A stretch of 64,000 bases of DNA, taken from assembly GCF_002980625.1 (NCBI RefSeq), contig NZ_PVLR01000021.1, forward strand, positions 23,975-87,974, given 5' to 3'. A program made the translations under genes and the position numbers. The notes beneath the pieces are model-generated. The model was not told where the DNA came from. It saw only the letters and a program-made list of their open reading frames with translations, and searched no databases. The stretch is from Malikia spinosa. Lineage in GTDB: Bacteria; Pseudomonadota; Gammaproteobacteria; Burkholderiales; Burkholderiaceae_C. Positions 1 to 10,797 of this stretch are shown here, piece after piece. Each line of letters starts with the position of its first letter. Position 1 is the stretch's first letter.

Positions 1-1604
1 AGATGGACCTGATCGTCGCCGGCACCGAAGCCGCCGTGCTGATGGTCGAGTCCGAGGCGCAGCAGTTGTCCGAGGACCTGATGCTGGCCGCCATCGTGTT
101 CGGTCACGAGCAGGGCAACATTGCCGTCGCCGCGATCAACGACCTGGTGCGCGAAGCTGGCAAGCCGGAATGGAGCTGGCAGGCCCCGGCGCGCGACGAA
201 GCGCTGATCGCCAAGGTCGAGGCCCTGGGCGCCGACAAGCTGGCCGCTGCCTACCAGATCCGCAACAAGCAGGCCCGTACCCAGGCCTGCCGCAGCGCCT
301 ACGCCGACGTCATGGTCGGCCTGAAGGCCGACGGCGTCGAGTTCGACGGCGTCAAGGTCGAAGGCCTGCTGTTCGACATCGAAGCGCGCATCGTGCGCGG
401 CCAGATCCTGGCCGGCGAGCCGCGCATCGACGGTCGCGACACCCGCACCGTGCGTCCGATCGAGATCCGCAGCAGCGTGCTGCCGCGCACCCACGGCTCG
501 GCCCTGTTCACCCGTGGCGAAACGCAAGCCCTGGTCGTCGCGACCCTGGGTACCGACCGCGACGCCCAGCGCATCGACGCGCTGGCCGGCGAGTTCGAAG
601 ACCGCTTCATGCTGCACTACAACATGCCTCCCTTCGCCACCGGCGAAACCGGTCGCGTCGGCAGCCCCAAGCGCCGCGAGATCGGTCACGGCCGTCTGGC
701 CAAGCGCGCCCTGGTCGCCGCGCTGCCGAGCAAGGAAGAGTTCCCCTACACCCTGCGCGTGGTGTCCGAGATCACCGAGTCCAACGGCTCCTCGTCGATG
801 GCTTCGGTCTGCGGCGGCTGCCTGGCGCTGATGGATGCCGGCGTGCCGATGAAGGCCCATGTGGCCGGCATCGCCATGGGCCTGATCAAGGACGGCAACC
901 GCTTCGCGGTGCTGACCGACATCCTGGGTGACGAGGACCACCTCGGCGACATGGACTTCAAGGTCGCCGGCACCACCGCTGGCGTGACCGCCCTGCAGAT
1001 GGACATCAAGATCCAGGGCATCACCAAGGAAATCATGCAGGTCGCGCTGGCCCAGGCCAAGGAAGCACGCCTGCACATCCTCGACAAGATGCAAAGCGCC
1101 ATGGGCGAAGCCAAGACCGAAGTCTCCGACTTCGCGCCCAAGCTGTTCACCATGAAGATCAACCCCGAGAAGATCCGTGACGTGATCGGCAAGGGCGGCG
1201 CCACCATCCGCGCGCTGACCGAAGAGACCGGCTGCCAGATCAATATCGAGGAAGACGGCACCATCACCATCGCCGCCACCGAGTCGGCCAAGGCCGACGA
1301 GGCCAAGCGCCGCATCGAGCAGATCACCGCCGAAGTCGAAGTCGGCAAGGTCTACGAAGGCCCGGTCACCAAGATCCTGGACTTCGGTGCCCTGATCAAC
1401 CTGCTGCCGGGCAAGGACGGCCTGCTGCACATCAGCCAGATCGCGCACCAGCGCGTCGAGAAGGTCACCGACTTCCTGACCGAAGGCCAGATCGTCAAGG
1501 TCAAGGTGCTCGAGACCGACGAGAAGGGTCGCGTCAAGCTGTCGATGAAGGCGCTGATCGATCGCGAAGAAGCGTTCCAGCAGCAACAACAGCAACAGCA
1601 GTAA
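1..1604 (+). CDS. pnp: Polyribonucleotide nucleotidyltransferase (PNPase), 5'-truncated by the window edge
   Basis: PNPase is a phosphorolytic 3'-5' exoribonuclease and degradosome component. The visible 534-codon reading frame enters at the window edge; the first in-frame ATG (base 3) is internal, and compared with the usual ~700-residue family about 170-180 N-terminal residues (first RNase PH domain) are missing. The second RNase PH domain spans roughly fragment residues 150-365 and contains the active-site stretch [11 protein letters not shown]. It is followed by a KH domain (about 383-445, with [12 protein letters not shown]) and an S1 domain (about 450-520, ending RVKLSMKAL). The C-terminus is a run of eight glutamines directly before the TAA. 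The quinone oxidoreductase gene starts 7 bp downstream, suggesting co-transcription. Confidence 0.97.
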   Translation, partial: MDLIVAGTEAAVLMVESEAQQLSEDLMLAAIVFGHEQGNIAVAAINDLVREAGKPEWSWQAPARDEALIAKVEALGADKLAAAYQIRNKQARTQACRSAYADVMVGLKADGVEFDGVKVEGLLFDIEARIVRGQILAGEPRIDGRDTRTVRPIEIRSSVLPRTHGSALFTRGETQALVVATLGTDRDAQRIDALAGEFEDRFMLHYNMPPFATGETGRVGSPKRREIGHGRLAKRALVAALPSKEEFPYTLRVVSEITESNGSSSMASVCGGCLALMDAGVPMKAHVAGIAMGLIKDGNRFAVLTDILGDEDHLGDMDFKVAGTTAGVTALQMDIKIQGITKEIMQVALAQAKEARLHILDKMQSAMGEAKTEVSDFAPKLFTMKINPEKIRDVIGKGGATIRALTEETGCQINIEEDGTITIAATESAKADEAKRRIEQITAEVEVGKVYEGPVTKILDFGALINLLPGKDGLLHISQIAHQRVEKVTDFLTEGQIVKVKVLETDEKGRVKLSMKALIDREEAFQQQQQQQQ

Positions 1605-1611
1605 GCCAGCC

Positions 1612-2607
1612 ATGCAGGCCGTCGAGATCACGACCCCTGGCGCCCCCGAGGTGCTCAAGCTCGTGCAGCGCGAGCGTCCGGTTCCGGGCGCGGGCGAGCT
1701 GCTGATCCGCGTCAGCGCCTCGGGCGTCAACCGTCCCGACGTGCTGCAGCGCACCGGCAACTATCCGGTGCCGCCAGGCGCCTCCGACATCCCCGGCCTC
1801 GAAGTGGCCGGCGTGATCGTCGAGGGCGACGCGGCGGCGCTGGCGGCCGAGGGCTTGCACCTCGGCGACAGCGTCTGCGCGCTGGTCGCTGGCGGCGGCT
1901 ATGCCGAATACTGCGTCGCTCCGGTGGCGCAATGCCTGCCAGTACCCAAGGGCTGGACCGAGCTGGAGGCCGCGGGACTGCCCGAGACCTTCTTTACGGT
2001 CTGGAGCAATGTCTTCGAGCGCGGCCAACTGCAGCCCGGCGAGACCCTGCTGGTGCAGGGCGGTTCGAGCGGCATTGGCGTCACCGCGATCCAGCTGGCC
2101 AAGGCGCGCGGCGCCCAGGTCATCGTGACGGTGGGTAGCGCCGACAAGGCGCAGGCCTGCCTCGCGCTGGGCGCCGATCATGCGATCGACTACAAGTCGC
2201 AGGACTTCGTCGCCGAGGTCGCCCGTATCACGGGTGGGCGCGGCGTTGATGTCATCCTCGACATGGTGGCCGGCTCCTATGTGGCGCGCGAGATCGACTG
2301 CCTGGCCGAGGACGGCCGCCTGGTCATCATCGCGGTGCAAGGCGGCGCCAAGGCCGAGATCAATGCCGGCAAGGTGCTGCGTCGGCGCCTGACGGTGACC
2401 GGCTCCACGCTGCGTCCGCGCCCGCTGGCCTTCAAGGCCGCGATCGCGCGCTCGCTGCGCCATGTGGTCTGGCCGCTGATCGAGTCCGGCCAGATCAAGC
2501 CCGTGATCCATCAGGTGTTCCCGGCGGCGCAGGCCGCACAGGCGCACACGCTGATGGAGTCCAACCAGCATATCGGCAAGCTCCTGCTCGACTGGGCGCC
2601 CGCCTGA
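1612..2607 (+). CDS. NAD(P)H:quinone oxidoreductase, medium-chain dehydrogenase/reductase (PIG3-like)
   Basis: A 331-residue zinc-independent MDR-superfamily enzyme, expected to transfer electrons from NADPH to quinones in the cytoplasm. The N-terminal GroES-like domain carries the [20 protein letters not shown] signature of the PIG3/TP53I3-like quinone oxidoreductases. The nucleotide-binding Rossmann fold shows [17 protein letters not shown] at about residues 145-161. The structural zinc cysteine cluster of alcohol dehydrogenases is absent. It lies 7 bp after pnp and 28 bp before tpiA in a collinear cluster, an order common in Burkholderiales. The exact physiological quinone is not evident from sequence. 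Confidence 0.9.
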   Translation: MQAVEITTPGAPEVLKLVQRERPVPGAGELLIRVSASGVNRPDVLQRTGNYPVPPGASDIPGLEVAGVIVEGDAAALAAEGLHLGDSVCALVAGGGYAEYCVAPVAQCLPVPKGWTELEAAGLPETFFTVWSNVFERGQLQPGETLLVQGGSSGIGVTAIQLAKARGAQVIVTVGSADKAQACLALGADHAIDYKSQDFVAEVARITGGRGVDVILDMVAGSYVAREIDCLAEDGRLVIIAVQGGAKAEINAGKVLRRRLTVTGSTLRPRPLAFKAAIARSLRHVVWPLIESGQIKPVIHQVFPAAQAAQAHTLMESNQHIGKLLLDWAPA

Positions 2608-2635
2608 ACCCGCAACCCAACTGTCCTTCTCACGC

Positions 2636-3406
2636 ATGACGAAGAAACTGATTGTCGGTAACTGGAAGATGAACGGCAGCCTGGCGACCAACGCCGGACT
2701 GCTGCAGGCCCTGCTGGCCGGACTCAACGACGACGCGATCGCCGTGGCCGATGTCGCCCTCTGTGCCAGCTCGCCCTATCTGGCGCAGCTGCAGACCCTG
2801 CTGCAGGGTACGGCGCTCGGCTGGGGTGCCCAGGATTGCTCGGCGCACGACTCGGGTGCCTACACCGGCGAGGTTGCTGCTGCGATGCTGCGCGACTTCG
2901 CCTGCCGCTATGTGATCCTCGGTCATTCGGAGCGTCGCCAATACCATGGCGAAAACGATGATCTGGTGGCGCAGAAGGCGCAGCGCGCGCTGGCTGCCGG
3001 CATCACGCCGATCGTCTGCGTCGGCGAGACGCTGGCTGACCGCGAAGCCGGCCGCACCGAGTTCGTGGTCAAGCGCCAGCTGTCGGCCGTGATCCACGCG
3101 GTCGGCCATTGCGCCAGCGAGATCGTGGTGGCCTACGAGCCGGTCTGGGCCATCGGCACCGGCCGCACCGCGACGCCCGAACAGGCGCAGGCGGTGCATG
3201 CGGTGCTGCGCTCCCAGCTCAAGGCGGCGTCGGCGCATTCCAGCCGCAACCGCATCCTCTATGGCGGCAGCATGAACGCGGCCAATGCCGCCGAACTGCT
3301 GAGCCAGCCTGACATCGACGGCGGCCTGATCGGCGGTGCCTCGCTCAAGGCCGACGAATTCCTCTCCATCATTGCCAGCTGTCCGCTTGCGGCGGCTGTC
3401 ATCTGA
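2636..3406 (+). CDS. tpiA: Triosephosphate isomerase
   Basis: A 256-residue TIM barrel that interconverts dihydroxyacetone phosphate and glyceraldehyde 3-phosphate in glycolysis and gluconeogenesis. The N-terminus VGNWKMNG holds the substrate-binding Asn and the catalytic Lys11. The catalytic His is in VILGHSERR, and the catalytic Glu lies in the family signature [11 protein letters not shown], followed by flexible loop 6. The phosphate-binding segments ILYGGSMN and GGLIGGASL are also present. Length is normal. It sits between the quinone oxidoreductase and secG, the latter starting 11 bp later, as in many Burkholderiales. Confidence 0.98.
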   Translation: MTKKLIVGNWKMNGSLATNAGLLQALLAGLNDDAIAVADVALCASSPYLAQLQTLLQGTALGWGAQDCSAHDSGAYTGEVAAAMLRDFACRYVILGHSERRQYHGENDDLVAQKAQRALAAGITPIVCVGETLADREAGRTEFVVKRQLSAVIHAVGHCASEIVVAYEPVWAIGTGRTATPEQAQAVHAVLRSQLKAASAHSSRNRILYGGSMNAANAAELLSQPDIDGGLIGGASLKADEFLSIIASCPLAAAVI

Positions 3407-3417
3407 AGTCCCAGATC

Positions 3418-3753
3418 ATGACCATTCTCTTCAACCTGCTTCTGATCCTTCAAATTGTGTCTGCGCTGGCCATGATCGGCCTGATCCTGATGCAGCACGG
3501 CAAGGGCGCCGATGCCGGTGCCGCCTTCGGCGGCGGCGGCTCGGCCAGCCTGTTTGGCGCCACCGGTGGCGCCAACTTCCTGTCGCGCAGCACCGGCGTG
3601 CTGGCGACCGTGTTCTTTGTCTGCACGCTGGCGCTGGCCTACTTTGGCCACTCCAAGCCGGCCAGCAGCGGCAGCGTGCTCGAGAGCGCTGCTCCCGTCA
3701 CCGCACCGGCAGCGCCGACCCAGCCGGCCGCAGGCCAGATTCCGGGCCAGTAA
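3418..3753 (+). CDS. secG: Preprotein translocase subunit SecG
   Basis: SecG is the small inner-membrane subunit of the SecYEG translocon that assists SecA-driven export. The 111-residue product has two hydrophobic helices (about residues 3-24 and 55-75) separated by the typical glycine-rich cytoplasmic loop with LMQHGKGADAGAAFGGG. The C-terminal tail is rich in Ala, Pro and Gln, as is common in beta- and gammaproteobacterial SecG. It is the last protein gene before tRNA-Leu and follows tpiA by 11 bp, the usual tpiA-secG arrangement. Confidence 0.96.
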   Translation: MTILFNLLLILQIVSALAMIGLILMQHGKGADAGAAFGGGGSASLFGATGGANFLSRSTGVLATVFFVCTLALAYFGHSKPASSGSVLESAAPVTAPAAPTQPAAGQIPGQ

Positions 3754-3763
3754 TGCCGAAAAC

Positions 3764-3809
3764 GCCCGCTGCATAAAAAGCTGCGGGCTGGCCGGAAAAG
3801 CGGTTTTTT
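3764..3809 (+). terminator. Possible weak terminator after secG
   Basis: A GCCCGC/GCGGGC stem (3764-3769 with 3783-3788) is followed 15 nt later by a six-T run (3804-3809) preceded by a 3-bp CCG/CGG hairpin. The strong stem and the T-run are not adjacent, so this is only a candidate end for the pnp-secG transcript. Confidence 0.3.
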
Positions 3810-3814
3810 CCAGC

Positions 3815-3820
3815 TAGAAT
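3815..3820 (+). promoter_or_regulatory. Candidate -10 box for tRNA-Leu
   Basis: TAGAAT lies 58 nt before the mature tRNA 5' end and is a good match to the sigma-70 -10 consensus. No convincing -35 element is visible 16-18 nt upstream. Confidence 0.35.
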
Positions 3821-3878
3821 ACACGGATTGGTGCAGCGCAGTACCCCGGTATTTGCAATAAGTTGTATCAAGACAATA

Positions 3879-3963
3879 GCCGACGTGGTGAAATTGGTAG
3901 ACACGCTATCTTGAGGGGGTAGTGGCGAAAGCTGTGCGAGTTCGAGTCTCGCCGTCGGCACCA
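3879..3963 (+). tRNA. tRNA-Leu (anticodon GAG)
   Basis: An 85-nt class II tRNA folds with the acceptor stem GCCGACG/CGTCGGC, a D arm, and the anticodon stem CTATC/GGTAG. The loop TTGAGGG places GAG (3913-3915) at positions 34-36, decoding CUC and CUU. It has a long variable arm typical of tRNA-Leu, and a T arm GCGAG-TTCGAGT-CTCGC. The discriminator A is followed by an encoded CCA. It lies between secG and nuoA, a placement conserved in Burkholderiales. Confidence 0.97.
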
Positions 3964-4003
3964 AAAATTCAATGGATGCGCAATGCGTCCGCGGAACAAG
4001 CAA

Positions 4004-4363
4004 ATGGACATAGCACAATACCTTCCGGTACTCTTGTTTGTTTTGGTCGGTCTTGCGGTGGGTGTGCTGCCGCAAGTCCTGGGCTACATACTAGGCCCCA
4101 ATCGCCCTGATGCGGCGAAAAACTCCCCTTACGAATGCGGCTTCGAGGCTTTCGAAGACGCCCGCATGAAGTTCGATGTGCGCTACTACCTGGTCGCCAT
4201 CCTCTTCATACTGTTCGACCTGGAAATCGCGTTCCTGATCCCATGGGCGGTCGCCTTGACCGACATCGGTTCGACCGGTTTCTGGACCGGCGTCGTGTTC
4301 CTGATCGACCTGGTGGTGGGCTTTGTCTACGCCTGGAAGATCGGTGCGCTGGACTGGGAATGA
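4004..4363 (+). CDS. nuoA: NADH-quinone oxidoreductase subunit A
   Basis: NuoA (119 residues from this start) is a small three-helix membrane subunit of complex I, located near the quinone chamber junction. It contains the family hallmark [20 protein letters not shown] and the second and third helices that follow. An ATG 21 bp upstream (3983) would add MRPRNKQ; I chose 4004 because it gives the standard family length and N-terminus and has a GGAACAAG-like ribosome binding site at about 3992-3999. It is the first gene of a complete nuoA-N operon and starts 40 bp after tRNA-Leu. Confidence 0.97.
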   Translation: MDIAQYLPVLLFVLVGLAVGVLPQVLGYILGPNRPDAAKNSPYECGFEAFEDARMKFDVRYYLVAILFILFDLEIAFLIPWAVALTDIGSTGFWTGVVFLIDLVVGFVYAWKIGALDWE

Positions 4364-4388
4364 AGCGCGCTAGCGCTCAGGAGTACAA

Positions 4389-4868
4389 ATGATCGAAGGC
4401 GTCTTCAAGGAAGGTTTCATCACCACCAGTTACGACTCGGTGGTGAACTGGGCCAAAACCGGTTCGCTCTGGCCCATGACCTTTGGTCTGGCCTGTTGCG
4501 CGGTCGAGATGATGCACGCGGCCACGGCACGTTATGACATCGCCCGTTTCGGCGCCGAAGTCTTCCGTGCCAGTCCGCGTCAGTCCGACCTCATGATCGT
4601 GGCCGGTACCCTTTGCAACAAGATGGCGCCTGCGCTGCGCAAGGTCTACGACCAGATGGCCGAGCCGCGCTGGGTCCTGTCGATGGGTTCCTGTGCCAAC
4701 GGCGGCGGCTACTACCACTACAGTTATTCGGTGGTGCGTGGCTGCGACCGCATCGTTCCGGTTGACGTCTACGTGCCCGGCTGCCCGCCGACGGCCGAAG
4801 CGCTGATCTACGGCATCATCCAGCTGCAGAACAAGATCCGCCGCACCAACACCATTGCGCGCGCTTGA
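4389..4868 (+). CDS. nuoB: NADH-quinone oxidoreductase subunit B
   Basis: NuoB (PSST homologue, 159 residues) carries the terminal 4Fe-4S cluster N2 that passes electrons to quinone. The cluster ligands are visible in [12 protein letters not shown] (tandem cysteines), in a later Cys in [12 protein letters not shown], and in [15 protein letters not shown]. It is a peripheral-arm subunit docked on NuoD, NuoH and NuoA. It is separated from nuoA by 25 bp, and nuoC starts 19 bp after it. Length and motifs are fully normal. Confidence 0.98.
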   Translation: MIEGVFKEGFITTSYDSVVNWAKTGSLWPMTFGLACCAVEMMHAATARYDIARFGAEVFRASPRQSDLMIVAGTLCNKMAPALRKVYDQMAEPRWVLSMGSCANGGGYYHYSYSVVRGCDRIVPVDVYVPGCPPTAEALIYGIIQLQNKIRRTNTIARA

Positions 4869-4887
4869 GCGCCGGAGACCATCCCCG

Positions 4888-5511
4888 ATGACGAACGCAA
4901 CCGCACAAGCTGTGGCGATCGCCCCTGAGGCGCTGCAGCAAACCGTCGCCGAGGTGCTCGGCGACAAGATCAAGAAAACCAAGCTCGAGCACGGTGAAGT
5001 CACCGTTGAAGTCGCTCCCGCCGACTACTTTGACGCCATGCAGCTGCTGCGCGATGCGCCGGGCTGCCGCTTCGACCAGCTGCTCGACATCTGCGGCCTC
5101 GACTATTCTGCCTACCGTGACGGCGCCTGGGAAGGCCAGCGCTTCGCGGTCGTCGTGCATCTGCTGTCGGTCGAGCTCAACCAGCGCCTGCGCGTGCGGG
5201 TGTTCTGCGCCGACGACGACTTCCCGGTCGTCGCCACGCTGTGCCCGCTCTGGTCGGTCGCCAACTGGTACGAGCGCGAGGCCTTCGACCTCTACGGCAT
5301 CGTGTTCGAAGGTCACGAGGACCTGCGCCGCATCCTGACCGACTACGGCTTCATTGGCCACCCCTTCCGCAAGGACTTCCCGGTCACCGGCCATGTCGAG
5401 ATGCGTTACGACGCCGAGCGCCGTCGCGTGGTCTATGAGCCGGTTTCCATCGAGGCGCGTGAAGTCACGCCGCGCATCATCCGCGAAGACAACTACGGGG
5501 GCCTGCACTGA
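4888..5511 (+). CDS. nuoC: NADH-quinone oxidoreductase subunit C
   Basis: NuoC is the 30-kDa peripheral subunit of complex I. The frame is open from 4855, overlapping the nuoB end, but the ATG at 4888 gives a 207-residue protein and follows a GCCGGAGACC ribosome-binding region, so I prefer it. The family signature [22 protein letters not shown] is seen about residues 128-149, followed by the Pro-rich [12 protein letters not shown]. It is separate from nuoD, as is usual in Betaproteobacteria; E. coli fuses the two. Confidence 0.95.
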   Translation: MTNATAQAVAIAPEALQQTVAEVLGDKIKKTKLEHGEVTVEVAPADYFDAMQLLRDAPGCRFDQLLDICGLDYSAYRDGAWEGQRFAVVVHLLSVELNQRLRVRVFCADDDFPVVATLCPLWSVANWYEREAFDLYGIVFEGHEDLRRILTDYGFIGHPFRKDFPVTGHVEMRYDAERRRVVYEPVSIEAREVTPRIIREDNYGGLH

Positions 5512-5537
5512 AGGGCTGATGCCCCTTAGGCGAAATC

Positions 5538-6791
5538 ATGGCTGAAATCAAGAACTACACCCTCAACTTCGGTCCGCAGCACCCGGCCGCGCACGGCGTG
5601 CTGCGCCTCGTGCTCGAGCTCGACGGCGAAGTGGTGCAACGCGCCGACCCGCATATCGGCCTGCTGCACCGTGCCACCGAAAAGCTGGCCGAAACCAAGA
5701 CCTTCATCCAGTCGCTGCCCTACATGGACCGACTGGATTACGTGTCGATGATGTGCAACGAGCACGCCTACTGCCTGGCAATCGAGAAGCTGCTCGGCAT
5801 CGACGTGCCGATCCGCGCCCAGTACATCCGCGTGATGTTCAGCGAGATCACCCGCATGCTCAACCACCTGATGTGGCTGGGCTCGCACGGCAACGACATC
5901 GGCAGCTCGACCATCCTGATCTACGCCTTCCGCGAGCGCGAGGATCTGTTCGACATGTACGAGGCGGTCTCGGGTGCGCGCATGCACGCGGCCTATTTCC
6001 GTCCGGGCGGCGTCTACCGCGACCTGCCCGACAGCATGCCGCAGTACAAGCACAGCAAGATCCGCAACGCGCGTGCCATGGCCGAGATGAACACGAACCG
6101 TCAGGGTTCGCTGCTCGACTTCATCGACGACTTCACCCAGCGCTTCCCGACCTACCTGGCCGAATACCACACCCTGCTGACCGACAACCGGATCTGGAAG
6201 CAGCGTACGGTCGGCATCGGCGTGGTCGAGCCCGAGCGCGCGCTCAACATGGGCCTGACCGGCCCGATGCTGCGTGGCTCCGGCTTTGCCTGGGACCTGC
6301 GCAAGAAGCAGCCCTACGACGCCTACGACAAGGTCGAGTTCGACATCCCGGTCGGCAAGACCGGCGACACCTACGACCGCTACCTGGTCCGGATGGAAGA
6401 GCTCAAGCAGTCGAACCGCATCATCAAGCAGTGCGTCGACTGGCTGCGTGCCAACCCGGGCCCGGTCATCACCGACAACCACAAGGTGGCACCGCCTTCG
6501 CGCGAAGCGATGAAGTCGAACATGGAGGAGCTGATCCACCATTTCAAGCTCTTCACCGAAGGCTTCCACGTCCCCGAGGGCGAGGCCTACGCCGCCGTCG
6601 AGCACCCGAAGGGCGAGTTCGGCATCTACCTGGTCAGCGACGGCGCCAACAAGCCGTATCGACTCAAGATCCGCGCCCCGGGCTTTGCCCACCTGGCCGG
6701 TCTCGACGAGATGGCCAGGGGTCACATGCTGGCCGACGCGGTCGCCATCATCGGCACCATGGATATCGTGTTTGGAGAAATTGACCGATGA
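5538..6791 (+). CDS. nuoD: NADH-quinone oxidoreductase subunit D
   Basis: NuoD (49-kDa subunit, 417 residues) forms the quinone-binding pocket with NuoB and is related to the large subunit of NiFe hydrogenases. The N-terminal signature [21 protein letters not shown] is followed by HRATEKLAE and by [13 protein letters not shown], which includes the conserved quinone-site Tyr region. The C-terminus ends with DIVFGEIDR, the expected end of the family. The stop codon overlaps the nuoE start by 4 bp (ATGA), indicating translational coupling. Confidence 0.98.
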   Translation: MAEIKNYTLNFGPQHPAAHGVLRLVLELDGEVVQRADPHIGLLHRATEKLAETKTFIQSLPYMDRLDYVSMMCNEHAYCLAIEKLLGIDVPIRAQYIRVMFSEITRMLNHLMWLGSHGNDIGSSTILIYAFREREDLFDMYEAVSGARMHAAYFRPGGVYRDLPDSMPQYKHSKIRNARAMAEMNTNRQGSLLDFIDDFTQRFPTYLAEYHTLLTDNRIWKQRTVGIGVVEPERALNMGLTGPMLRGSGFAWDLRKKQPYDAYDKVEFDIPVGKTGDTYDRYLVRMEELKQSNRIIKQCVDWLRANPGPVITDNHKVAPPSREAMKSNMEELIHHFKLFTEGFHVPEGEAYAAVEHPKGEFGIYLVSDGANKPYRLKIRAPGFAHLAGLDEMARGHMLADAVAIIGTMDIVFGEIDR

Positions 6792-7312
6792 GCTCCATCA
6801 AGCAAGGCGTGCAGGCGCAGTCCTTCTCCGAAGCGACTCTGTCCCGTTTCGCACGCGAAGTGGCCAAGTACCCGGCCGAACAGAAGCAGTCGGCCGTCAT
6901 GGCCATCCTGTCCATCGTCCAGCAGGAACAGGGCTGGCTCAGCCCCGAGGCCGAGCAGGGCATCGCCGAATATCTCGGCATGCCGGCGATGGCCGTGCAT
7001 GAGGTCACGACCTTCTACAACATGTACAACCAGCGGCCGGTGGGCAAGTACAAGCTCAACGTCTGCACCAACCTGCCTTGCGTGCTGCGCGACGGCCAGA
7101 AGGCGCTGGCCCATCTCGAGCACAAGCTCGGCATCCAGATGGGCGAGACCTCGGCCGACGGCCTGTTCACGCTGCAGCAGTCCGAGTGCCTGGGCGCCTG
7201 CGCCGACTCGCCGGTGATGCTGGTCAACGACCGCCACATGTGCAGCTTCATGAGCAACAGCCGGCTCGACCAGCTGATCGACGACCTGCGCGCCGCGGAG
7301 GGCAAGGCATGA
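6788..7312 (+). CDS. nuoE: NADH-quinone oxidoreductase subunit E
   Basis: NuoE (24-kDa, thioredoxin-like fold, 174 residues) binds the 2Fe-2S cluster N1a in the NADH dehydrogenase module. Cluster cysteines are seen in [12 protein letters not shown] and in [11 protein letters not shown]. The preceding helical part contains the family motif [11 protein letters not shown]. It overlaps nuoD by 4 bp at its start and nuoF by 4 bp at its end, so nuoD-E-F are translationally coupled. Confidence 0.97.
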   Translation: MSSIKQGVQAQSFSEATLSRFAREVAKYPAEQKQSAVMAILSIVQQEQGWLSPEAEQGIAEYLGMPAMAVHEVTTFYNMYNQRPVGKYKLNVCTNLPCVLRDGQKALAHLEHKLGIQMGETSADGLFTLQQSECLGACADSPVMLVNDRHMCSFMSNSRLDQLIDDLRAAEGKA

Positions 7313-8661
7313 ACGCCAATCAAGTGCTGCAACAATTCGCCGCTTCCGGCGTTGAGACCTGCTTCCACGACCGCCACATCAACCCGCAGATCTATGCGGG
7401 CCTGGACGGCAAGAACTGGTCGATCAAGGACTACGAAGCCCGTGGCGGCTACAGCGCGCTGCGCAAGATCCTGGGCCAGGACGGCAGCGAAGGCCTGAGC
7501 CAGGACCAGGTCATCGCGACCGTCAAGGAATCCGGCCTGCGCGGCCGTGGCGGCGCCGGTTTCCCGACCGGCCTGAAGTGGAGCTTCATGCCGCGCCAGT
7601 TCCCGGGTGTCAAGCACCTGGTCTGCAACTCGGACGAAGGCGAGCCGGGTACCTGCAAGGATCGCGAGATCCTGATGCACAACCCGCATATCGTGATCGA
7701 GGGCATGATCATCGCCGCCTACGCGATGGGCATTCCGCTCGGCTACAACTACATCCACGGCGAGATCTTCGAGGTCTACGAGCGCTTCGAGGCGGCCCTC
7801 GAGGAAGCCCGCGCTGCCGGCTACCTGGGTGACAACATCATGGGCAGCAGCTTCAGCTTCCAGCTGCACGCCGCCCACGGTTTTGGCGCCTACATCTGCG
7901 GCGAGGAAACCGCGCTGCTTGAGTCGCTCGAAGGCAAGAAGGGCCAGCCGCGCTTCAAGCCGCCGTTCCCGGCCAGCTTCGGCCTCTACGGCAAGCCGAC
8001 CACCATCAACAACACCGAGACCTTCGCGGCGGTGCCCTGGATCATCCGCAACGGCGGCCTGGCCTACCTCGAGTGCGGCAAGCCCAACAACGGCGGCACC
8101 AAGATCTTCTCGGTCAGCGGTGACGTCGAGCGTCCGGGCAACTACGAGATCCCGCTCGGCACTCCGTTTGCCAAGCTGCTCGAGCTCGCCGGTGGCGTGC
8201 GCCAGGGCCGCAAGCTCAAGGCCGTGATCCCGGGCGGCTCCTCGTCGCCGGTGCTGCCGGCCGACATCATCATGAACTGCACGATGGACTACGACTCCAT
8301 TGCCAAGGCCGGCTCGATGCTGGGCTCGGGCGCAGTGATCGTGATCGACGACACGCGCTGCATGGTCAAGTCGCTGCAGCGTCTGTCCTACTTCTACATG
8401 CACGAGTCCTGCGGCCAGTGCACGCCTTGCCGCGAAGGCACGGGCTGGCTCTGGCGCATGGTCGACCGCATCGAACGCGGCGAGGGCAAACCCAGCGATC
8501 TGGCGCTGCTCGACAACGTGGCCGAGAACATCATGGGGCGCACCATCTGCGCCCTGGGCGACGCAGCGGCGATGCCGGTGCGCGGCATGATCAAACATTT
8601 CCGGCACGAGTTCGAGCACCATATCGAACACAAGACCTGCGCGGTCCCGGCATACGTCTGA
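7309..8661 (+). CDS. nuoF: NADH-quinone oxidoreductase subunit F
   Basis: NuoF (51-kDa, 450 residues) is the NADH-oxidising subunit with FMN and 4Fe-4S cluster N3. The glycine-rich NADH site is [17 protein letters not shown] and the FMN region is [15 protein letters not shown]. Cluster ligands lie in [15 protein letters not shown] near residue 370, plus a Cys in GRTICALGD. The frame is open far upstream, but the ATG at 7309 overlaps the nuoE stop (ATGA) and gives the family length. nuoG follows after 12 bp. Confidence 0.97.
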   Translation: MNANQVLQQFAASGVETCFHDRHINPQIYAGLDGKNWSIKDYEARGGYSALRKILGQDGSEGLSQDQVIATVKESGLRGRGGAGFPTGLKWSFMPRQFPGVKHLVCNSDEGEPGTCKDREILMHNPHIVIEGMIIAAYAMGIPLGYNYIHGEIFEVYERFEAALEEARAAGYLGDNIMGSSFSFQLHAAHGFGAYICGEETALLESLEGKKGQPRFKPPFPASFGLYGKPTTINNTETFAAVPWIIRNGGLAYLECGKPNNGGTKIFSVSGDVERPGNYEIPLGTPFAKLLELAGGVRQGRKLKAVIPGGSSSPVLPADIIMNCTMDYDSIAKAGSMLGSGAVIVIDDTRCMVKSLQRLSYFYMHESCGQCTPCREGTGWLWRMVDRIERGEGKPSDLALLDNVAENIMGRTICALGDAAAMPVRGMIKHFRHEFEHHIEHKTCAVPAYV

Positions 8662-8673
8662 GGTCTTTGAACC

Positions 8674-10797
8674 ATGGTTGAAATCGAACTCGACGGCAAG
8701 AAAGTGCAAGTACCCCCCGGCAGCATGGTCATGCATGCAGCCGAAAAGGTGGGTACCTATATCCCGCACTTCTGCTATCACAAGAAACTCTCCATCGCGG
8801 CCAGCTGTCGCATGTGCCTGGTTGACGTCGAAAAGGCGCCCAAGGCCATGCCGGCCTGCGCCACGCCCGTCACGATGGGCATGGTCGTGCGCACCAAGTC
8901 CGACAAGGCCATCAAGGCCCAGCAGTCGGTCATGGAGTTCCTGCTGATCAACCACCCGCTGGATTGCCCGATCTGCGACCAGGGCGGTGAATGCCAGCTG
9001 CAGGACATCGCGGTCGGCTACGGCGGCGGTGCCTCGCGCTACGAGGAAGAAAAGCGCGTCGTGATGCCGAAGGACGTCGGCCCGCTGGTCTCGATGCAGG
9101 AGATGAGCCGCTGCATCCAGTGCACCCGCTGCGTGCGCTTCGGCCAGGAAATTGCCGGCGTGATGGAGCTCGGCATGTCGCATCGCGGCGAGCACGCCGA
9201 GATCGAGACCTTCGTCGGCCAGTCCGTCGACTCCGAGCTGTCGGGCAACATGATCGACATCTGCCCGGTCGGCGCGCTGACCAGCAAGCCGTTCCGCTAC
9301 AACGCCCGCAGCTGGGAGCTGGGCCGGCGCAAGAGCGTCAGCCCGCACGACTCGGCCGGCGCCAACCTGATCGTCCAGGTCAAGAACAACCAGGTCATGC
9401 GTGTCGTCCCGTTCGAGAACGAGGATATCAACGAATGCTGGATTGCCGACCGCGACCGCTTCTCCTACGAGGCGCTCAACGGTGCCGAGCGCCTGACCCA
9501 GCCGATGATCAAGCAGGGCGGCCAGTGGAAGTCGGTCGACTGGCAGACCGCGCTCGAATATGTCGCCAATGGCCTCAAGACCATCAAGGCCGAGCAGGGC
9601 GCCCAGGCCATCGGCCTGCTGGCCAGCCCGCACAGCACGGTCGAGGAACTGGCCCTGGCCGGCGCCTTGGTGCGCGGCCTCGGCAGCCAGAACATTGACA
9701 GCCGCCTGCGTGCCGCCGATTTCGACAACGCTGCCGCTGATGGTGAAGCGCGCTGGCTCGGCCTGCCGATCGCCGCCTTGAGCGACCTGCAGCGCGTGCT
9801 GGTGGTCGGCTCGAACCTGCGCAAGGATCACCCGCTGTTTGCCCAACGCATTCGCCAGGCCGCCCGCAAGGGTGCCCAGGTCAATGCGCTGAACGAATCG
9901 GTGCAGGACTGGGCGCTGCCGGTCGCCAACACCCTGGTGGCCGATGCCACCAGCTGGACCCAGGCCCTGGCTGGCATCGCAGCCGCCGTGGCTGAATTCA
10001 AGAGCGTGGCGGCTCCGGTCGCGGCCCAGGCCGACGACGCGGCCCGCGCCATCGCGGCTTCGCTGATTGGCGGCGACAAGAAGGCCGTGTTGCTCGGCAA
10101 CGCCGCTGCGCACCATGCCCAGGCTTCCAGCCTGCTGGCCCTGGCGCAGTGGATTGCCCAGGAAACCGGTGCCAGCTTCGGCTACCTGACCGAGGCCGCC
10201 AACACCGTTGGCGCCCAGCTGGTGCGTGCGTTGCCGGGGCAGGGCGGTCTCAACGCCGGCCAGATGCTGGCCGGTGGCGTCAAGGCTGCGCTGCTGCTCA
10301 ATGTCGAACCCGGCGCGGATACCGCCATCGACGGCAAGGCCCTGGCCAACGCCGAGATGGTCGTCACGCTGAGTCCGTTCAAGACCAACCTCGACATCAG
10401 CGACGTGCTGTTGCCGATCGCGCCGTTCAGCGAGACCTCGGGCAGCTTCGTCAACGCCGAAGGCCGCCTGCAGAGCTTCCATGCCGTGGTCAAGCCGCTG
10501 GCCGAGACCCGTCCGGCCTGGAAGGTGCTGCGCGTGCTGGGCAACCTGCTCGGCCTGGGTGGTTTCGCCCAGGAGTCCTCGCAGGACATGCTGGCCCAGG
10601 TGCTGCCTGGCGTCGCGCACGGCGAGTTTGTGTCGGCTGCGCGCCTGTCCAACCGGACCAGCGCCGCGATCGACACCGCCACTGCCGCGGCCAAGCCTTG
10701 CGTGGCGTCGATTTACCAACTGGACGCGCTGGTGCGTCGCGCCGGTTCCCTGCAACTGACGGCTGACGCCCTTGCTGCCTCGGAGGTGAGCGCATGA
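8674..10797 (+). CDS. nuoG: NADH-quinone oxidoreductase subunit G
   Basis: NuoG (75-kDa, 707 residues) carries several Fe-S clusters and a degenerate molybdopterin-oxidoreductase domain. The N-terminal 2Fe-2S ferredoxin domain has Cys34, Cys45, Cys48 and Cys62. It is followed by [18 protein letters not shown] and [16 protein letters not shown], and by a downstream [10 protein letters not shown] cluster segment. The C-terminal half is alanine-rich and shorter than that of E. coli NuoG (about 900 residues), as in other Betaproteobacteria. Its stop overlaps the nuoH start by 4 bp. Confidence 0.96.
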   Translation: MVEIELDGKKVQVPPGSMVMHAAEKVGTYIPHFCYHKKLSIAASCRMCLVDVEKAPKAMPACATPVTMGMVVRTKSDKAIKAQQSVMEFLLINHPLDCPICDQGGECQLQDIAVGYGGGASRYEEEKRVVMPKDVGPLVSMQEMSRCIQCTRCVRFGQEIAGVMELGMSHRGEHAEIETFVGQSVDSELSGNMIDICPVGALTSKPFRYNARSWELGRRKSVSPHDSAGANLIVQVKNNQVMRVVPFENEDINECWIADRDRFSYEALNGAERLTQPMIKQGGQWKSVDWQTALEYVANGLKTIKAEQGAQAIGLLASPHSTVEELALAGALVRGLGSQNIDSRLRAADFDNAAADGEARWLGLPIAALSDLQRVLVVGSNLRKDHPLFAQRIRQAARKGAQVNALNESVQDWALPVANTLVADATSWTQALAGIAAAVAEFKSVAAPVAAQADDAARAIAASLIGGDKKAVLLGNAAAHHAQASSLLALAQWIAQETGASFGYLTEAANTVGAQLVRALPGQGGLNAGQMLAGGVKAALLLNVEPGADTAIDGKALANAEMVVTLSPFKTNLDISDVLLPIAPFSETSGSFVNAEGRLQSFHAVVKPLAETRPAWKVLRVLGNLLGLGGFAQESSQDMLAQVLPGVAHGEFVSAARLSNRTSAAIDTATAAAKPCVASIYQLDALVRRAGSLQLTADALAASEVSA

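Noticed and set aside
7015..10755. Very long open frame on the minus strand opposite nuoE-nuoG (and similar ones opposite nuoL, polA, parE and parC)
   Set aside because: It lies entirely across genes with complete, motif-rich complex I proteins, and its composition is the Ala/Arg/Gly/His/Asp-rich type typical of antisense frames in high-GC genes. No recognised domain.
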